Shown here: positions 8,776-17,142 of the stretch, one piece after another
How positions within the stretch are numbered: position 1 is the first letter of the stretch
Layout of the letters: each line of letters begins with the position of its first letter
NCBI GenBank assembly: GCA_035649635.1
Contig: DASRJE010000015.1
Coordinates: forward strand, 68,010-132,009
From: Gp6-AA40 sp035649635
GTDB taxonomy: Bacteria > Acidobacteriota > Vicinamibacteria > Vicinamibacterales > UBA2999
Length of the DNA: 64,000 nucleotides
Reading direction: 5' to 3'
Position numbers and translations under genes: made by a program
Notes under the pieces: generated by a model
What the model saw: only the letters and a program-made list of their open reading frames with translations
What the model was told of the DNA's origin: nothing
Database searches by the model: none

Positions 8776-9660
8776 TTAGACGGCAGCCTCGGCCTGAGTC
8801 GCAGGTACCACCTTATATCCCAGTGACAGTTCGGCGACTTCGATGCCACCTTGAAGGTCGCCCATGGTTTTCATCTTCCCAAGGTCGACGCCGATGTTCA
8901 CGAGCGTTTGTGCGATTTCGGGCGACAGGCCGGTCACGATGACGTCGGCGCCAAGCAGGCGAGAAGCTTCGACGGTCTGCACCAGATGATTCGCGACGGC
9001 CGCGTCCATCGCCGCGACGCCGGTGATGTCGATGACGACGACGCGCGCGCGATTCGTGCGAATACCACGTAACAGTTGTTCGGTCAGCTGTCGGGCACGG
9101 TGCGGGTCGACGACCCCGATGATTGGCAGGATGAGGAGCCGCTCGCGTACCTGCAGCACGGGTGTCGAGAGTTCGCGAATGGCCTCCTGCTGCTGGCTGA
9201 TGACGCGCTCGCGCTCCTGGACGAACCCGACGGCGACGGTGTTGGCGATGCGATTAGCGGCTGGTTCATACGCGTCGAGCACTCGATTCAGTTTGCTCGG
9301 GTTGTTCTGATACTTGCCGAAGAGCGAGCGTGCCAGCACATCGCGGAGCAGCAGCACGATGCCAACGACTTCATCGGTCTCGACACCGCGCGGGATGATG
9401 CGCTCGGAGAGACTCCGTGCGTACGCCTGCAACGCCTCCAGCGTGTCGGTCTCGAGTGCTTCGACGTAGTTGTCGTAAACCGAGGTTGCCTCAGCGAAGA
9501 TTTCTTCGTTCGTCATCGCTCTCAGCAGCTGTGCCCCGGTGATGCGTAGTACCCATTCCTCGCGGAGCCCCGTTCGATTCTCTCGAAGATGCGCGACGAG
9601 CTCGCGTCTGAGTTCAACTGCTGCATCGATCGGCAAGAGGTCCCGGTGAGTCTGCTGCAT
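8776..9660 (-). CDS. rsbR: RsbR-like stressosome sensor (globin-fold N domain + STAS)
   Basis: 294 residues. The N-terminal ~150 form an all-helical domain like the non-heme globin sensor of RsbR; a linker (QERERVISQQQEAIRELSTP) leads into a STAS domain (about 165-282). The second phospho-site region is kept (LSPEIAQTLVNIG, Thr252), but the residue matching the first RsbR phospho-threonine is Ala220 (GVAAMDAAVANHL). The ATG has GGGAG about 7 nt upstream. As the first gene of the operon it is the only sensor subunit seen in the window; the signal is unknown. Confidence 0.9.
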   Translation of the reverse strand: MQQTHRDLLPIDAAVELRRELVAHLRENRTGLREEWVLRITGAQLLRAMTNEEIFAEATSVYDNYVEALETDTLEALQAYARSLSERIIPRGVETDEVVGIVLLLRDVLARSLFGKYQNNPSKLNRVLDAYEPAANRIANTVAVGFVQERERVISQQQEAIRELSTPVLQVRERLLILPIIGVVDPHRARQLTEQLLRGIRTNRARVVVIDITGVAAMDAAVANHLVQTVEASRLLGADVIVTGLSPEIAQTLVNIGVDLGKMKTMGDLQGGIEVAELSLGYKVVPATQAEAAV

Positions 9661-10008
9661 GTCGGTCTCCCGGCCCGGCGTTCAGCGGGTCGCGTCAAAC
9701 ACTCGGTTTCTGACAGTACTTGCGCTGTGACAGGGCGCAAATACGGTGATCACCCCAATTGCGGACAGGTCTAGACCGTGGTTCGGCCGTTGGCGATCGT
9801 CGGATTCACGAGATTTCGATGGTTTTTTCGCGAAGACGAGTCGGGTGCGGCTCGCGCCATGCCGCAAAGCGAGTGATGTCGTCAGTAGGAGCGGTACTAG
9901 GGGGGAGCCAAGCAGCGCCTGAGCCGTGTCGATGTTTGCCCAGGTTCGAGGGCGAGCTGCGCGTCGCAGCGCCTGGATCGCAGTCCGGGCGCTGCCAGAC
10001 TCACAGCG
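9661..10008 (+). other. Intergenic region upstream of rsbR
   Basis: About 350 bp without a convincing gene on either strand. It must contain the promoter of the minus-strand rsbR operon. The only candidate seen is a weak pair (TTGCGC, 16 nt, TACTGT) about 60-90 nt before the rsbR ATG, too poor to call. It also separates rsbR from a co-oriented lipoprotein gene. Confidence 0.4.
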
Positions 10009-10380
10009 TCACTGCAACTCGATCCTCACGGCCGTCTTCGTCGACGTAATCGGGTTCTCCCGGTAGTGCACCGTGATCTCATTTCCCGTATTGCCCGTGA
10101 GTCCTCGCACGTTTGCCGTGCCTCCTCCCACAACTTCCGTGGAGTTCGTGTACGCGAATTCGTACAAGTCGTCCCCGAACGCCACGATAAGCGTTTTCCT
10201 GTCGGGATCGATCGTTCGCAGTTGTCCCGCGAGCACGCGGTCACCCTTCGCTCGATCTCCCGCCTGAGATGACTCAATCGCCGTGCCGTTTCGTGATGAC
10301 GACTGATCGGGTCGGTTGCACGCGAACGCGAGAGGCAGGAACAAACACAGCGTCCCGACAAGCCAACCGCGCGCTCTCAT
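10009..10380 (-). CDS. Small predicted lipoprotein, DUF5666-like domain
   Basis: 123 residues. Signal peptide with lipobox (LPLAFAC, Cys about 21), a low-complexity linker, then one domain of about 70 residues (GQLRTIDPDRKTLIVAF to TKTAVRIEL). The same pattern (x-G-x-L/I-x-x-I-D, a FxYT/N-x-x-T-x-V strand, a G-rich turn, V-H-F/Y) occurs in the protein encoded just upstream on the same strand, so the two are tandem paralogues. It probably sits on the periplasmic face of a membrane. Function not known. Confidence 0.75.
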   Translation of the reverse strand: MRARGWLVGTLCLFLPLAFACNRPDQSSSRNGTAIESSQAGDRAKGDRVLAGQLRTIDPDRKTLIVAFGDDLYEFAYTNSTEVVGGGTANVRGLTGNTGNEITVHYRENPITSTKTAVRIELQ

Positions 10381-10414
10381 GACATCACCTCCGTGGTTTT
10401 TCTCGATGGGTCGT

Positions 10415-10444
10415 GGAGTCGGGGACTTCTCAGTCCCCGACTCC
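10415..10444. repeat. Perfect 13-bp inverted repeat between paralogous genes
   Basis: Arms 10415-10427 and 10432-10444 are perfectly complementary (GGAGTCGGGGACT, loop TCTC). It sits in the 81-nt gap between two co-oriented minus-strand genes. No T-run follows on either strand, so it may act as an mRNA stabiliser or processing hairpin, or as a Rho-independent terminator lacking the tail. Confidence 0.7.
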
Positions 10445-10461
10445 AGGGGCGTATTCGGTTG

Positions 10462-10998
10462 TTACTTCCTGTCGCCGGGGGCGCCGCCAGGCTCGCGGCC
10501 GCCAGGTTCGCGTGGTGCGCCACCAGGCGCGCCGGGCGCAGCAGGCGCAGCTCCGCCCTTGCTGTCGTCCTGCACTTCGATCTCGGTCGCCACGCGATTG
10601 GCGCCCTGCATGTTGAAATGCACGACGATCTGCTTGCCACTCTGCGTCGCGAGTCCCGCAACACCGCCGCGAGCGCCCGTGACCTTGGTGTCGTCGTTGT
10701 ACTGGAACTTCTGTTCCGCACCGTCGGTCGGCTTGATCGTCAGCATCTTCGCGGTCGCGTCGATGGCGGAGAGCTCACCGCGCGCCGTTTGCGCCTGCGG
10801 CTTGGCCTGGGCCGACGGCGCGCCCGGCGACGGCTGCGCCGGCGCACCTGGCTGTGGTCGAGGCTGACTGGGCGCTTGTGCGCCCGGCTGCTCTGGCCGT
10901 GGTTGATCGGAGACCTGCGCGGAAGCCGCGGCGGCGATCAACGTGAAGGCCAGCAGCATGCCGAAAACCGGAACAATACGAGTGTGTGTCCTGAGCAT
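10462..10998 (-). CDS. Exported Pro/Ala/Gly-rich protein, paralogue of the 10009-10380 product
   Basis: About 178 residues. The ATG at 10998 has a strong AAAGGAG 8 nt upstream. Signal peptide (VFGMLLAFTLIAAAASAQ), then a Pro/Ala/Gln/Gly-rich region (about 25-75), a domain of about 70 residues (GELSAIDATAKMLTIKP to VATEIEVQ) matching the neighbour's C-terminal domain, and a Gly/Pro-rich tail. The flexible flanks suggest a periplasmic or cell-surface tethered module. No catalytic motif is visible. Function not known. Confidence 0.75.
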   Translation of the reverse strand: MLRTHTRIVPVFGMLLAFTLIAAAASAQVSDQPRPEQPGAQAPSQPRPQPGAPAQPSPGAPSAQAKPQAQTARGELSAIDATAKMLTIKPTDGAEQKFQYNDDTKVTGARGGVAGLATQSGKQIVVHFNMQGANRVATEIEVQDDSKGGAAPAAPGAPGGAPREPGGREPGGAPGDRK

Positions 10999-11275
10999 GG
11001 TCAAAACTCCTTTGCCCGCAGGAAGAGCGAAGGCCATGCCACGCGGCCGACACCGTTGATGCCGCAATCTTCTTCGATCTTTTGTGCCCCGAATTAGTGG
11101 CTCAGTTTTGCCCCAGCCCGTGAGTAGGAACGTAACTTATTCCGGGTGCGTTTCCACTGGTGACACCCCCGCAAGTGCCGGAAAAAAAAGATGTTGCAAG
11201 TTTTCACCTGCAGCGGGCCGCAGGTGATATCCTGATCCGCGTTCCGCACAACCTAGTCGCAAAGCAGGCCCCGAT

Positions 11276-11776
11276 TTGCCGTCGAGATCTCGTGCCGTTC
11301 GTTCACTGCCATGGGTCGTTCTCTCATCGACCTGTGGGTTCATCCTTTTCACCATCACGCGTCTCGCGTCTGCCGCACCCGCAGAACCAGCCGCGGCCCT
11401 CGTCGAGCGGATCCAGTTCGTCGTCGATCGATTGCGAGGTGAACTCGGTATACCCGAACGCGTGCGCGTGTCGGTTCACGCGCATGTGGCGCTCATCGTC
11501 TCTGTCGAAGCGCCGCTGGATCAGGAAGAGCCGTTCCGTCTTGCGATTGAAGATCGTTTCCTCGCTCGATTGAGCTCAGAGGAACTCGATGCCGCGATGG
11601 CGCACGAGTTGGGTCATGTGTGGGTGTTCACCCATCACCCGTACCTTCAGACAGAAAAGCTCGCCAACCAGATCGCGATGCGAGTCGTCACCCGAGACAG
11701 TCTGGTGAGCGTGTACCACAAGCTATGGGCACACGGTGGTACTAAGGGCGATCTCACAACGTTCCTAGGCCCCTGA
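11276..11776 (+). CDS. Small exported HExxH protein (putative metallopeptidase)
   Basis: 166 residues with a TTG start (weakly supported) and a hydrophobic leader (VVLSSTCGFILFTITRLASA). A zinc-protease signature lies in the C-terminal half, AAMAHELGHVWVFTHH, with acidic residues downstream (PYLQTEKLANQIAM) that could supply a third ligand. The layout recalls small M48-like domains, but the protein is much shorter than typical M48 enzymes and lacks their membrane helices. Substrate unknown. A GC hairpin (11205-11211 with 11220-11226) lies in its 5' leader. Confidence 0.65.
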   Translation: MPSRSRAVRSLPWVVLSSTCGFILFTITRLASAAPAEPAAALVERIQFVVDRLRGELGIPERVRVSVHAHVALIVSVEAPLDQEEPFRLAIEDRFLARLSSEELDAAMAHELGHVWVFTHHPYLQTEKLANQIAMRVVTRDSLVSVYHKLWAHGGTKGDLTTFLGP

Positions 11777-12286
11777 CATTCATGCGAGTGCGACGCACGC
11801 TTGCTCGATTTGGAGTCGTTACTGAGTACGAGACGACCTGAAAGTTGCTCCCGCCGCGGTGGTACATGCTCGATTCCTCGAGCACGATCAATGTGAGTCA
11901 GACTCAGAAGTCACTGGGCGACGAGTTGCCGCCTGCCGTCGTGTCAACGGTCGTGCACTAAGAAAGTCAACTCGGTACTCGCTCGCACTTCACCCCTCGT
12001 GTCTTTTGGGCGACCGACCTTAACAGATCGGAACTGCCAAAGCGGAGTGCGTGGCTCCCCGTACAAGATGTGCTCCCTCGTGAGTTGCCACGATTGGCCG
12101 AGGTCCATTTGTAAGCATTGCCATCGTCGGGTAATTCCGATGCCTTGGTTTTTCACAATCAGGCTCGGCACTTGTGGCCGTTTCGCGCGATTAGGGCCTT
12201 TTCCGCAGAACGATATCAGGCAATACCTCAAATCGAACCGTGATGGCCCCGAGGTTGCACGATCGCGCGGCTGGCAAGGCCGACAA
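11777..12286 (+). other. Intergenic region with no clear gene
   Basis: Reading frames here are short or have unlikely composition. One 31-codon frame (11866-11961) beginning MLDSSSTINVSQTQKSL looks protein-like and may be the tail of a lost gene, but nothing supports a start. No terminator or promoter was convincing. Confidence 0.35.
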
Positions 12287-12793
12287 ATGCAGCGAGTATC
12301 CATCGTAGACAAACCGGAATGGTCGAGCCTTGACCGCGGATTCGGCGTGCCGAGAGTCGGTGTCAGACGAATCAACGATCGCAGCCTTTGGACCGGGCGC
12401 ACCACCTCATCCGACCTACGCATCTCAATCAGCTCGGATACCGATATCGTGATCGCGCGGCAGCAGGGGAAAGCGCTCGCGATCGCGATGAACTTCTCGC
12501 TCACCGATTCTGCCTTCATCGCGACGACCGTTTCGGAATTGGCCCGTGCGCTCCTCTCCCACACGGTCCGGGGAGAAATCTGGTTGCACCAGGTCTACGA
12601 GGCCCAGCGTGTCGGCGTCATCATCGTTGCGCGCGATCCGATCGCGCGAGACGCCGCGAACGACTGCCGCAGCGGAGGCACTCCCGCTCTCGCCCTTCCC
12701 GACGTCTTCCGCCTGGTCGATGACTTCCACATTGGTTTCGAGGCCGGCCAGGGCACCACGATCACGGCGACGAAGTGGTGTCGTCGACGCTAA
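12287..12793 (+). CDS. Degenerate RsbT paralogue (nucleotide-binding motifs lost)
   Basis: The C-terminal 125 residues align with the RsbT at 7925-8335: DIVIARQQGKALAIAMNFS, VSELARALLSHTVRGEI, then FEAGQGTTITATKWCRR at the end. The ATP-site residues are gone: N-box Asn is Ala (SELARA), the G1 box DRGPGI is replaced by RDPIARD, and the G2 glycines by SGGTPALALPDV. The frame is intact, so it could be a folded non-catalytic relative. The start is uncertain: ATG 12287 is given, GTG 12347 is possible, and homology begins near 12413. A response regulator follows 22 nt downstream, as if one operon. Confidence 0.7.
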   Translation: MQRVSIVDKPEWSSLDRGFGVPRVGVRRINDRSLWTGRTTSSDLRISISSDTDIVIARQQGKALAIAMNFSLTDSAFIATTVSELARALLSHTVRGEIWLHQVYEAQRVGVIIVARDPIARDAANDCRSGGTPALALPDVFRLVDDFHIGFEAGQGTTITATKWCRRR

Positions 12794-12815
12794 ACCGGAA
12801 TCACTGGAGGCTTCA

Positions 12816-13448
12816 ATGTTGAATCGGGTTCTCATCGCCGACGATCATGCGCTGGTACGAGAGGGGATCGGCATCCTGATCACGCGCGGCGGCTTCAACG
12901 TGGTGGCCGAAGCGTCCAACGGGCAGGAAGCGCTCACGCACGCCTCGAATCACCAGCCCGACATGGCCGTTCTCGACATGAGCATGCCGATCATGAACGG
13001 TCTCGAGACCGCCCAGGAGCTGCGGCGGTTATCACCCCGCACGAAGTCGATCGTGCTCTCACGGCATGACGGCGTTGATTACGTGCTCGCCGCCATGCGG
13101 GCCGGCATCAAGGGCTACGTTTTGAAGTCGCAGTCCGTTGTCGAGCTCCTCCAGGCATTGAATGACGTCTCGACCGGAGGCTTCTACCTGAGTCCCGGCG
13201 TCTCTGGGGTCGTGGTTGACGCGGTTCGGACGAAGTCCGCGGCGGTCGACGATCCGCTCACAGGTCGCGAGCGTCAGGTCCTCAAGCTGATTGCGGAAGG
13301 CTACTCGACCAAGGAGTGCGCGACGATTCTTGGCGTCAGCGTCAAGACTGCCGATTCGCATCGCACGCGCCTCATGAGGAAACTGGCCATTCACGGCACC
13401 GCCGGACTCGTGCGCTACGCCGTTCGCCATCACATCGCCGAAGTCTGA
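12816..13448 (+). CDS. LuxR/NarL-type response regulator, paralogue of the stressosome regulator
   Basis: 210 residues. ATG with TGGAGG 5 nt upstream. Intact receiver (LNRVLIADDHALVREG; phospho-acceptor Asp in MAVLDMSMP; GYVLKSQ) and LuxR helix-turn-helix (LTGRERQVLKLIAEGYSTKE, ending GLVRYAVRHHIAEV). It closely resembles the regulator at 5754-6386 along its whole length, including the shared SVKTADSHRTRLM/SVKTAESHRTRLM recognition region, so the two may bind related operators. No kinase gene is adjacent; the partner upstream is the degenerate RsbT paralogue. Confidence 0.9.
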   Translation: MLNRVLIADDHALVREGIGILITRGGFNVVAEASNGQEALTHASNHQPDMAVLDMSMPIMNGLETAQELRRLSPRTKSIVLSRHDGVDYVLAAMRAGIKGYVLKSQSVVELLQALNDVSTGGFYLSPGVSGVVVDAVRTKSAAVDDPLTGRERQVLKLIAEGYSTKECATILGVSVKTADSHRTRLMRKLAIHGTAGLVRYAVRHHIAEV

Positions 13449-13560
13449 ACGACTTCGGCGTTCCGACTGCACATAGGCCGCCTACGGCCATCGCCGCTTT
13501 TGTGTGCGCACACCACACGCGCACGCACGATCCCTTGCCTCGGCATAGACGCATCGCTCG

Positions 13561-13725
13561 TCAGCCACTGGAATCCTTCGCGGTCTTGGTGCCGCCTATC
13601 ACGAAGATGACCGCTCCCGCTAAAGCGAGAACAATCTTCCAGGCGTCGATGCCAAAGAATGTGGCGCCGCTGGCGCTTACCGCCAGCGCCGCGGCGACGA
13701 TGAAACCCGCAAGCGCCTTTTGCAT
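13561..13725 (-). CDS. 54-residue predicted membrane protein
   Basis: Starts MQKALAGFIVAAALAVSA and ends TKTAKDSSG. Two hydrophobic stretches (about residues 4-24 and 30-45) suggest a hairpin of two membrane helices, the second ending in a GG pair. Codon third positions are GC-rich like the neighbours, and the frame is clean on this strand, whereas the opposite-strand frame is arbitrary. No good ribosome-binding site is seen. Function unknown. It converges with the response regulator gene. Confidence 0.5.
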   Translation of the reverse strand: MQKALAGFIVAAALAVSASGATFFGIDAWKIVLALAGAVIFVIGGTKTAKDSSG

Positions 13726-14002
13726 CTGGTAGTCAGCATCTCATCGTTGCGGTTGGGGGAGAACCCCTGAACAAATCAGACCCAAGAGCCGACACTACCT
13801 GTAGGTGGCGGTGCAGTTGTGAGAATCATATAAATGCCTGACCTCATCAGGCGCTAAGAAGGGCCACTGCCGAGGTTTTGCTCGGGAAAACACCGGAGCT
13901 GAAGCGCTCGACTTTGGACCGTGGAGAGCGCAAAATTACGTACTTCGGCATTAGTTAAGCCACCACAAGCCAAACGAGGAACAGCCGGGGGGAAGTCGAA
14001 CC

Positions 14003-15904
14003 ATGGCGGGACAGACCGACCAGCCGCAGCCACCGCAGACCGGTAACACGCCGGTTCCAGATCTCATTGAACGTTACCGACTGCGGCGGGACGCCTGGAT
14101 TGCTCAGGCCGATGAACTGGCGCGTCTCCGTGACGAAGTCCGTAGTTCAGCGGAGCGCGAGGCGATGGAAATCGTTACCGCGGCCCGTCGCGACGTACGT
14201 AAGGTGATCATGGAGGCTCGCAGGGAGCTTCTCGTGCTCTCTGCTCAAGTACAGGCCGCTCTCGGCGATTCGAGCGCGAAGACAGATCCGACCATCCTCC
14301 TCAACAAAGCCGGGATCACCTCCGAATCGGCTGTGCGGGCACTGACGGGTTCGACGGATATATTTGCTCCAGAGGATGCCGTCAACGAGATCCTGAGCGA
14401 AGTCCAGGACGATATGACGGCTCTCGCGGAGGATGCGAAGACACTTCCTCTCAAGGCCGTTCCTGCAGTCCGCCAGATTGGGCCTTCGGCGTCGATACCC
14501 TCACCAAGCGCACTGCCACCGTCACGGCCAGCACCGATTCCACCCCCGTCTCCGTGGCCCGCGTCTCTGCAACCCGACATCACGCCAGTGATGGAGACAA
14601 TACCGGAGCCGGAGCCCTTTGTCGCGCCAGTCGAGTTCCCGGACCTCAGTGAATCGGTGTCAAAGGCCATGCTGGCCTCGCCGTTTCCAAGCGACGCGGT
14701 GGCTGTTCCCGTCGCACGAAGGCTCAGTACTTTCGTCGGTGCCTTGGTCGGTGTTGGTGTATTGTTCGTGAGTATCACTGTCTGGTGGGTGGCACACCGC
14801 AACACCGGAACCACGGAAGTGGCGAGTGGTGCGCCATCGACGACGCCAGGCCCCCCCACGTCCTCTCGTCCTACCGGGCAGCCCTCATCGCAGGCAGCTT
14901 CGACGGCGAAAACGACAGCAACGAATTCCGCGAACTTGTCGCTGATTGGGCAAGCTCTCCGTCAGGTGTGGGTGCGCACGACGATCGATGGGCAGGCTGA
15001 TAACGGCCGCACGCTTGCCGCCGGTCAGATCCTTGATGTATCAGCCGAGGAAAGCATTTCCCTGCTGGTCGGTGATGCCGGTGCAATCGTCGTCTCTGTG
15101 AACAAGGGCGAGAAGCGGCCGCTTGGACGCGACGGTCAGGTGGTGACGCGGCAGTTTGCGGCGGAGAAGTCGGGAGCGCCTCGGTCCACTCCGACGCCTG
15201 CGCCCGCGACCCCTGCTCCAGAGCGGCCGGCAGCAACCCGTCCCGCCCCGCCAATAGCGTCCGCAGGTCCTGCTGTCGCGGCGCCAGTGCAAACACCTCG
15301 GTCGAGCCCGGCGCCGTCCGCGGGAATCGGTTCATTGCTGCCCACTGCTCCAACTCCAACGCCCGCGCCCGCACCGTCAGTCAATCAACTGGTGGCCAAC
15401 CCACCGCAGCCGACCGCCCCTGGCGTTGTCAATCAACTGAGTGCGCCTCCGGCTGCCGCACTATCAGCCGCTCCCTCAGCCGCTCCCGCAGCCGCACCAT
15501 CAGCCGCTCCCGCAGCCGCTCCAGCAGCGGTACCTTCTCCCAGTGGATCGCCTGCGACTGCCGTGGTCGCGGTCGCGCGTCAGTGGCTCGACGCCTACCA
15601 TCGTCAGGATCGGGCGGCCATGGCGGCGCTATCAACTGAGAACCTCCTGCTCGCCGATGAACGGCGCGCCGACGAGCGTTTTCCTCCGGGCCTTTCCGAC
15701 GTGACACGCACGCTCGACCGCGTGAGCGTTCAAATTGCTGCCGACACGGCCGTGCTGACGGCGGTGATGATGGAGCAGTCAGGATCGGTTCCCTCGCCGC
15801 ATGTCTCACCTATCTCCCAGGTCTGGGTGCTGGGGGCAGGGCAGTGGAAAGTGCGGCAGGCGCGATTCGTCAGCGAAGCACGACTCAATCAGGTCTTCAA
15901 ATAA
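14003..15904 (+). CDS. RodZ-like (DUF4115) single-pass membrane protein with coiled-coil and NTF2-like tail
   Basis: 633 residues, ATG start. Cytoplasmic part: charged coiled coil (about 20-90; RRDVRKVIMEARRELLVLSA). One membrane helix near 242-265 (FVGALVGVGVLFVSITVWWV). Periplasmic part: a RodZ C-terminal DUF4115 domain (about 312-385; LVGDAGAIVVSVNKGEKRPL), an Ala/Pro linker (about 390-520), and an NTF2/SnoaL-like domain (about 520-633; ARQWLDAYHRQDRAAMAAL). RodZ links MreB to the wall machinery through an N-terminal helix-turn-helix, which is absent here. With a coiled-coil/GAF protein and a lytic transglycosylase next door, a cell-envelope or wall-growth role is inferred. Confidence 0.75.
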   Translation: MAGQTDQPQPPQTGNTPVPDLIERYRLRRDAWIAQADELARLRDEVRSSAEREAMEIVTAARRDVRKVIMEARRELLVLSAQVQAALGDSSAKTDPTILLNKAGITSESAVRALTGSTDIFAPEDAVNEILSEVQDDMTALAEDAKTLPLKAVPAVRQIGPSASIPSPSALPPSRPAPIPPPSPWPASLQPDITPVMETIPEPEPFVAPVEFPDLSESVSKAMLASPFPSDAVAVPVARRLSTFVGALVGVGVLFVSITVWWVAHRNTGTTEVASGAPSTTPGPPTSSRPTGQPSSQAASTAKTTATNSANLSLIGQALRQVWVRTTIDGQADNGRTLAAGQILDVSAEESISLLVGDAGAIVVSVNKGEKRPLGRDGQVVTRQFAAEKSGAPRSTPTPAPATPAPERPAATRPAPPIASAGPAVAAPVQTPRSSPAPSAGIGSLLPTAPTPTPAPAPSVNQLVANPPQPTAPGVVNQLSAPPAAALSAAPSAAPAAAPSAAPAAAPAAVPSPSGSPATAVVAVARQWLDAYHRQDRAAMAALSTENLLLADERRADERFPPGLSDVTRTLDRVSVQIAADTAVLTAVMMEQSGSVPSPHVSPISQVWVLGAGQWKVRQARFVSEARLNQVFK

Positions 15905-15977
15905 CCCGATGGGTTGAGTTCAAGGACGGCCGTCTCTATCTGAGTGGTCCATCGATTCGGCTGCTCGCCCCCGGCCG

Positions 15978-15983
15978 TATAAT
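15978..15983 (+). promoter_or_regulatory. TATAAT -10 box just upstream of a GTG start
   Basis: A consensus -10 hexamer ends 11 nt before the GTG of the coiled-coil/GAF gene. With initiation about 7 nt downstream, the leader would be only a few nucleotides, giving a near-leaderless mRNA. No good -35 was seen. Confidence 0.5.
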
Positions 15984-15994
15984 CGAATTCAACT

Positions 15995-17131
15995 GTGTCC
16001 TCACCTTTCGACGACCACATCCGCGCGGTGTTAGACCGCCTGCGGGTCACATTGGGCGGTCAACTCGAAGCAGAGGTAGCAGCATCGACCGGCGACCTCG
16101 TTCGAGCCGTCGCTGACGAGCATCGGCAGGCGCTCATCGAGGCAACGGAGCGAACTGCGACCGAGACCCGGCTGGAAGCCGAGCAGCACCTGACGGTAGT
16201 TCGGGGCGAGTTCGACCGGCACCGAGAAAACCTCGAACGCCATAACGAAGGCCTCCAGCAGCAGAACGGCGCTCTCCTTCAGGAGAAAGAAGAGCTGCGA
16301 CGCGAGAAGGAAGACGTCCAGCAAGGCGCCGCTTCCGAGATTGCAGGACTCGAGCGCGCTCTCGGCGAGGCGCGCGACGAACTTGAAACCGCGCGGCGAA
16401 ACCTCGATGACGCGCAAAGCGTTCATGATTCGCTACGATTTCAACTCGAAGAGATCAGACAGGAGCACGAGCGCCGCACGCGAGAACTGCAGGATGCGAT
16501 CGAGCGCGCCGGTCGCGAAGCGGAGCAGACACGCTCGGATGCTGATGCATCCACCCGAGAGCTGGAGACGATCAGAGCGAGGCTTGCGCAGACTACGCGT
16601 CTGACATCGGCGTTGCGGACGCTCGACGAAGCCACCTCGCTCGGCGACATTCTCGACCATCTCGCGCACTCAGCGTGTCAGGAATCCGGCCGCACTGCCG
16701 TGTTTCTCGTCAACGGCCAGAAGCTCCGTGGCTGGCGTGCATTGGGGTTCGAGAACGGTGACCCGATCGTCGGATCCGATTTCGAGCCGGTTGGGGCGGG
16801 TGTCGTGGGACGGGCCGCACGATTGGCAGCCAGCCAGCGGCATCGAAATGGCGATAACGCGCGTCTGCCTTCATTTGCTTCCGCCGCCGCCGGACCACGG
16901 GACGCAGTCGCTCTGCCGGTTCAGGTCGGTGGCTCGGTTATTGCCGTGCTGTATGCCGATTCGGCGAGAACCGATACACCGGAAGACCCTGAATGGCTGG
17001 ATACGATCGACACGATGACGAAGCACGCGGGGCGAGCCCTGGAGGCGATGACGGTCCGCCAGGCGGCCGCTCTCTGGACACCACGCCACGGAGCGAAGCG
17101 CCGCTCACAAGCGGGTGGCGAACGATCATAG
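15995..17131 (+). CDS. Coiled-coil protein with C-terminal GAF domain
   Basis: 378 residues, GTG start. Residues ~20-205 are a long charged coiled coil rich in Glu, Arg and Gln (LLQEKEELRREKEDVQQG); ~210-365 resemble a GAF domain (LTSALRTLDEATSLGDILDH, then ALPVQVGGSVIAVLYADS). There are no membrane segments, so it is cytoplasmic. GAF folds bind small ligands or mediate dimerisation; the ligand is unknown. It sits between the RodZ-like gene and the transglycosylase gene on the same strand, with 11 nt to the next start, suggesting a shared envelope role. Confidence 0.75.
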   Translation: MSSPFDDHIRAVLDRLRVTLGGQLEAEVAASTGDLVRAVADEHRQALIEATERTATETRLEAEQHLTVVRGEFDRHRENLERHNEGLQQQNGALLQEKEELRREKEDVQQGAASEIAGLERALGEARDELETARRNLDDAQSVHDSLRFQLEEIRQEHERRTRELQDAIERAGREAEQTRSDADASTRELETIRARLAQTTRLTSALRTLDEATSLGDILDHLAHSACQESGRTAVFLVNGQKLRGWRALGFENGDPIVGSDFEPVGAGVVGRAARLAASQRHRNGDNARLPSFASAAAGPRDAVALPVQVGGSVIAVLYADSARTDTPEDPEWLDTIDTMTKHAGRALEAMTVRQAAALWTPRHGAKRRSQAGGERS

Positions 17132-17142
17132 GTAGGAACGGA

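Noticed and set aside
11944..12564. 206-codon minus-strand frame antisense to the degenerate RsbT
   Set aside because: The plus strand has clear RsbT homology; the minus product resembles nothing.
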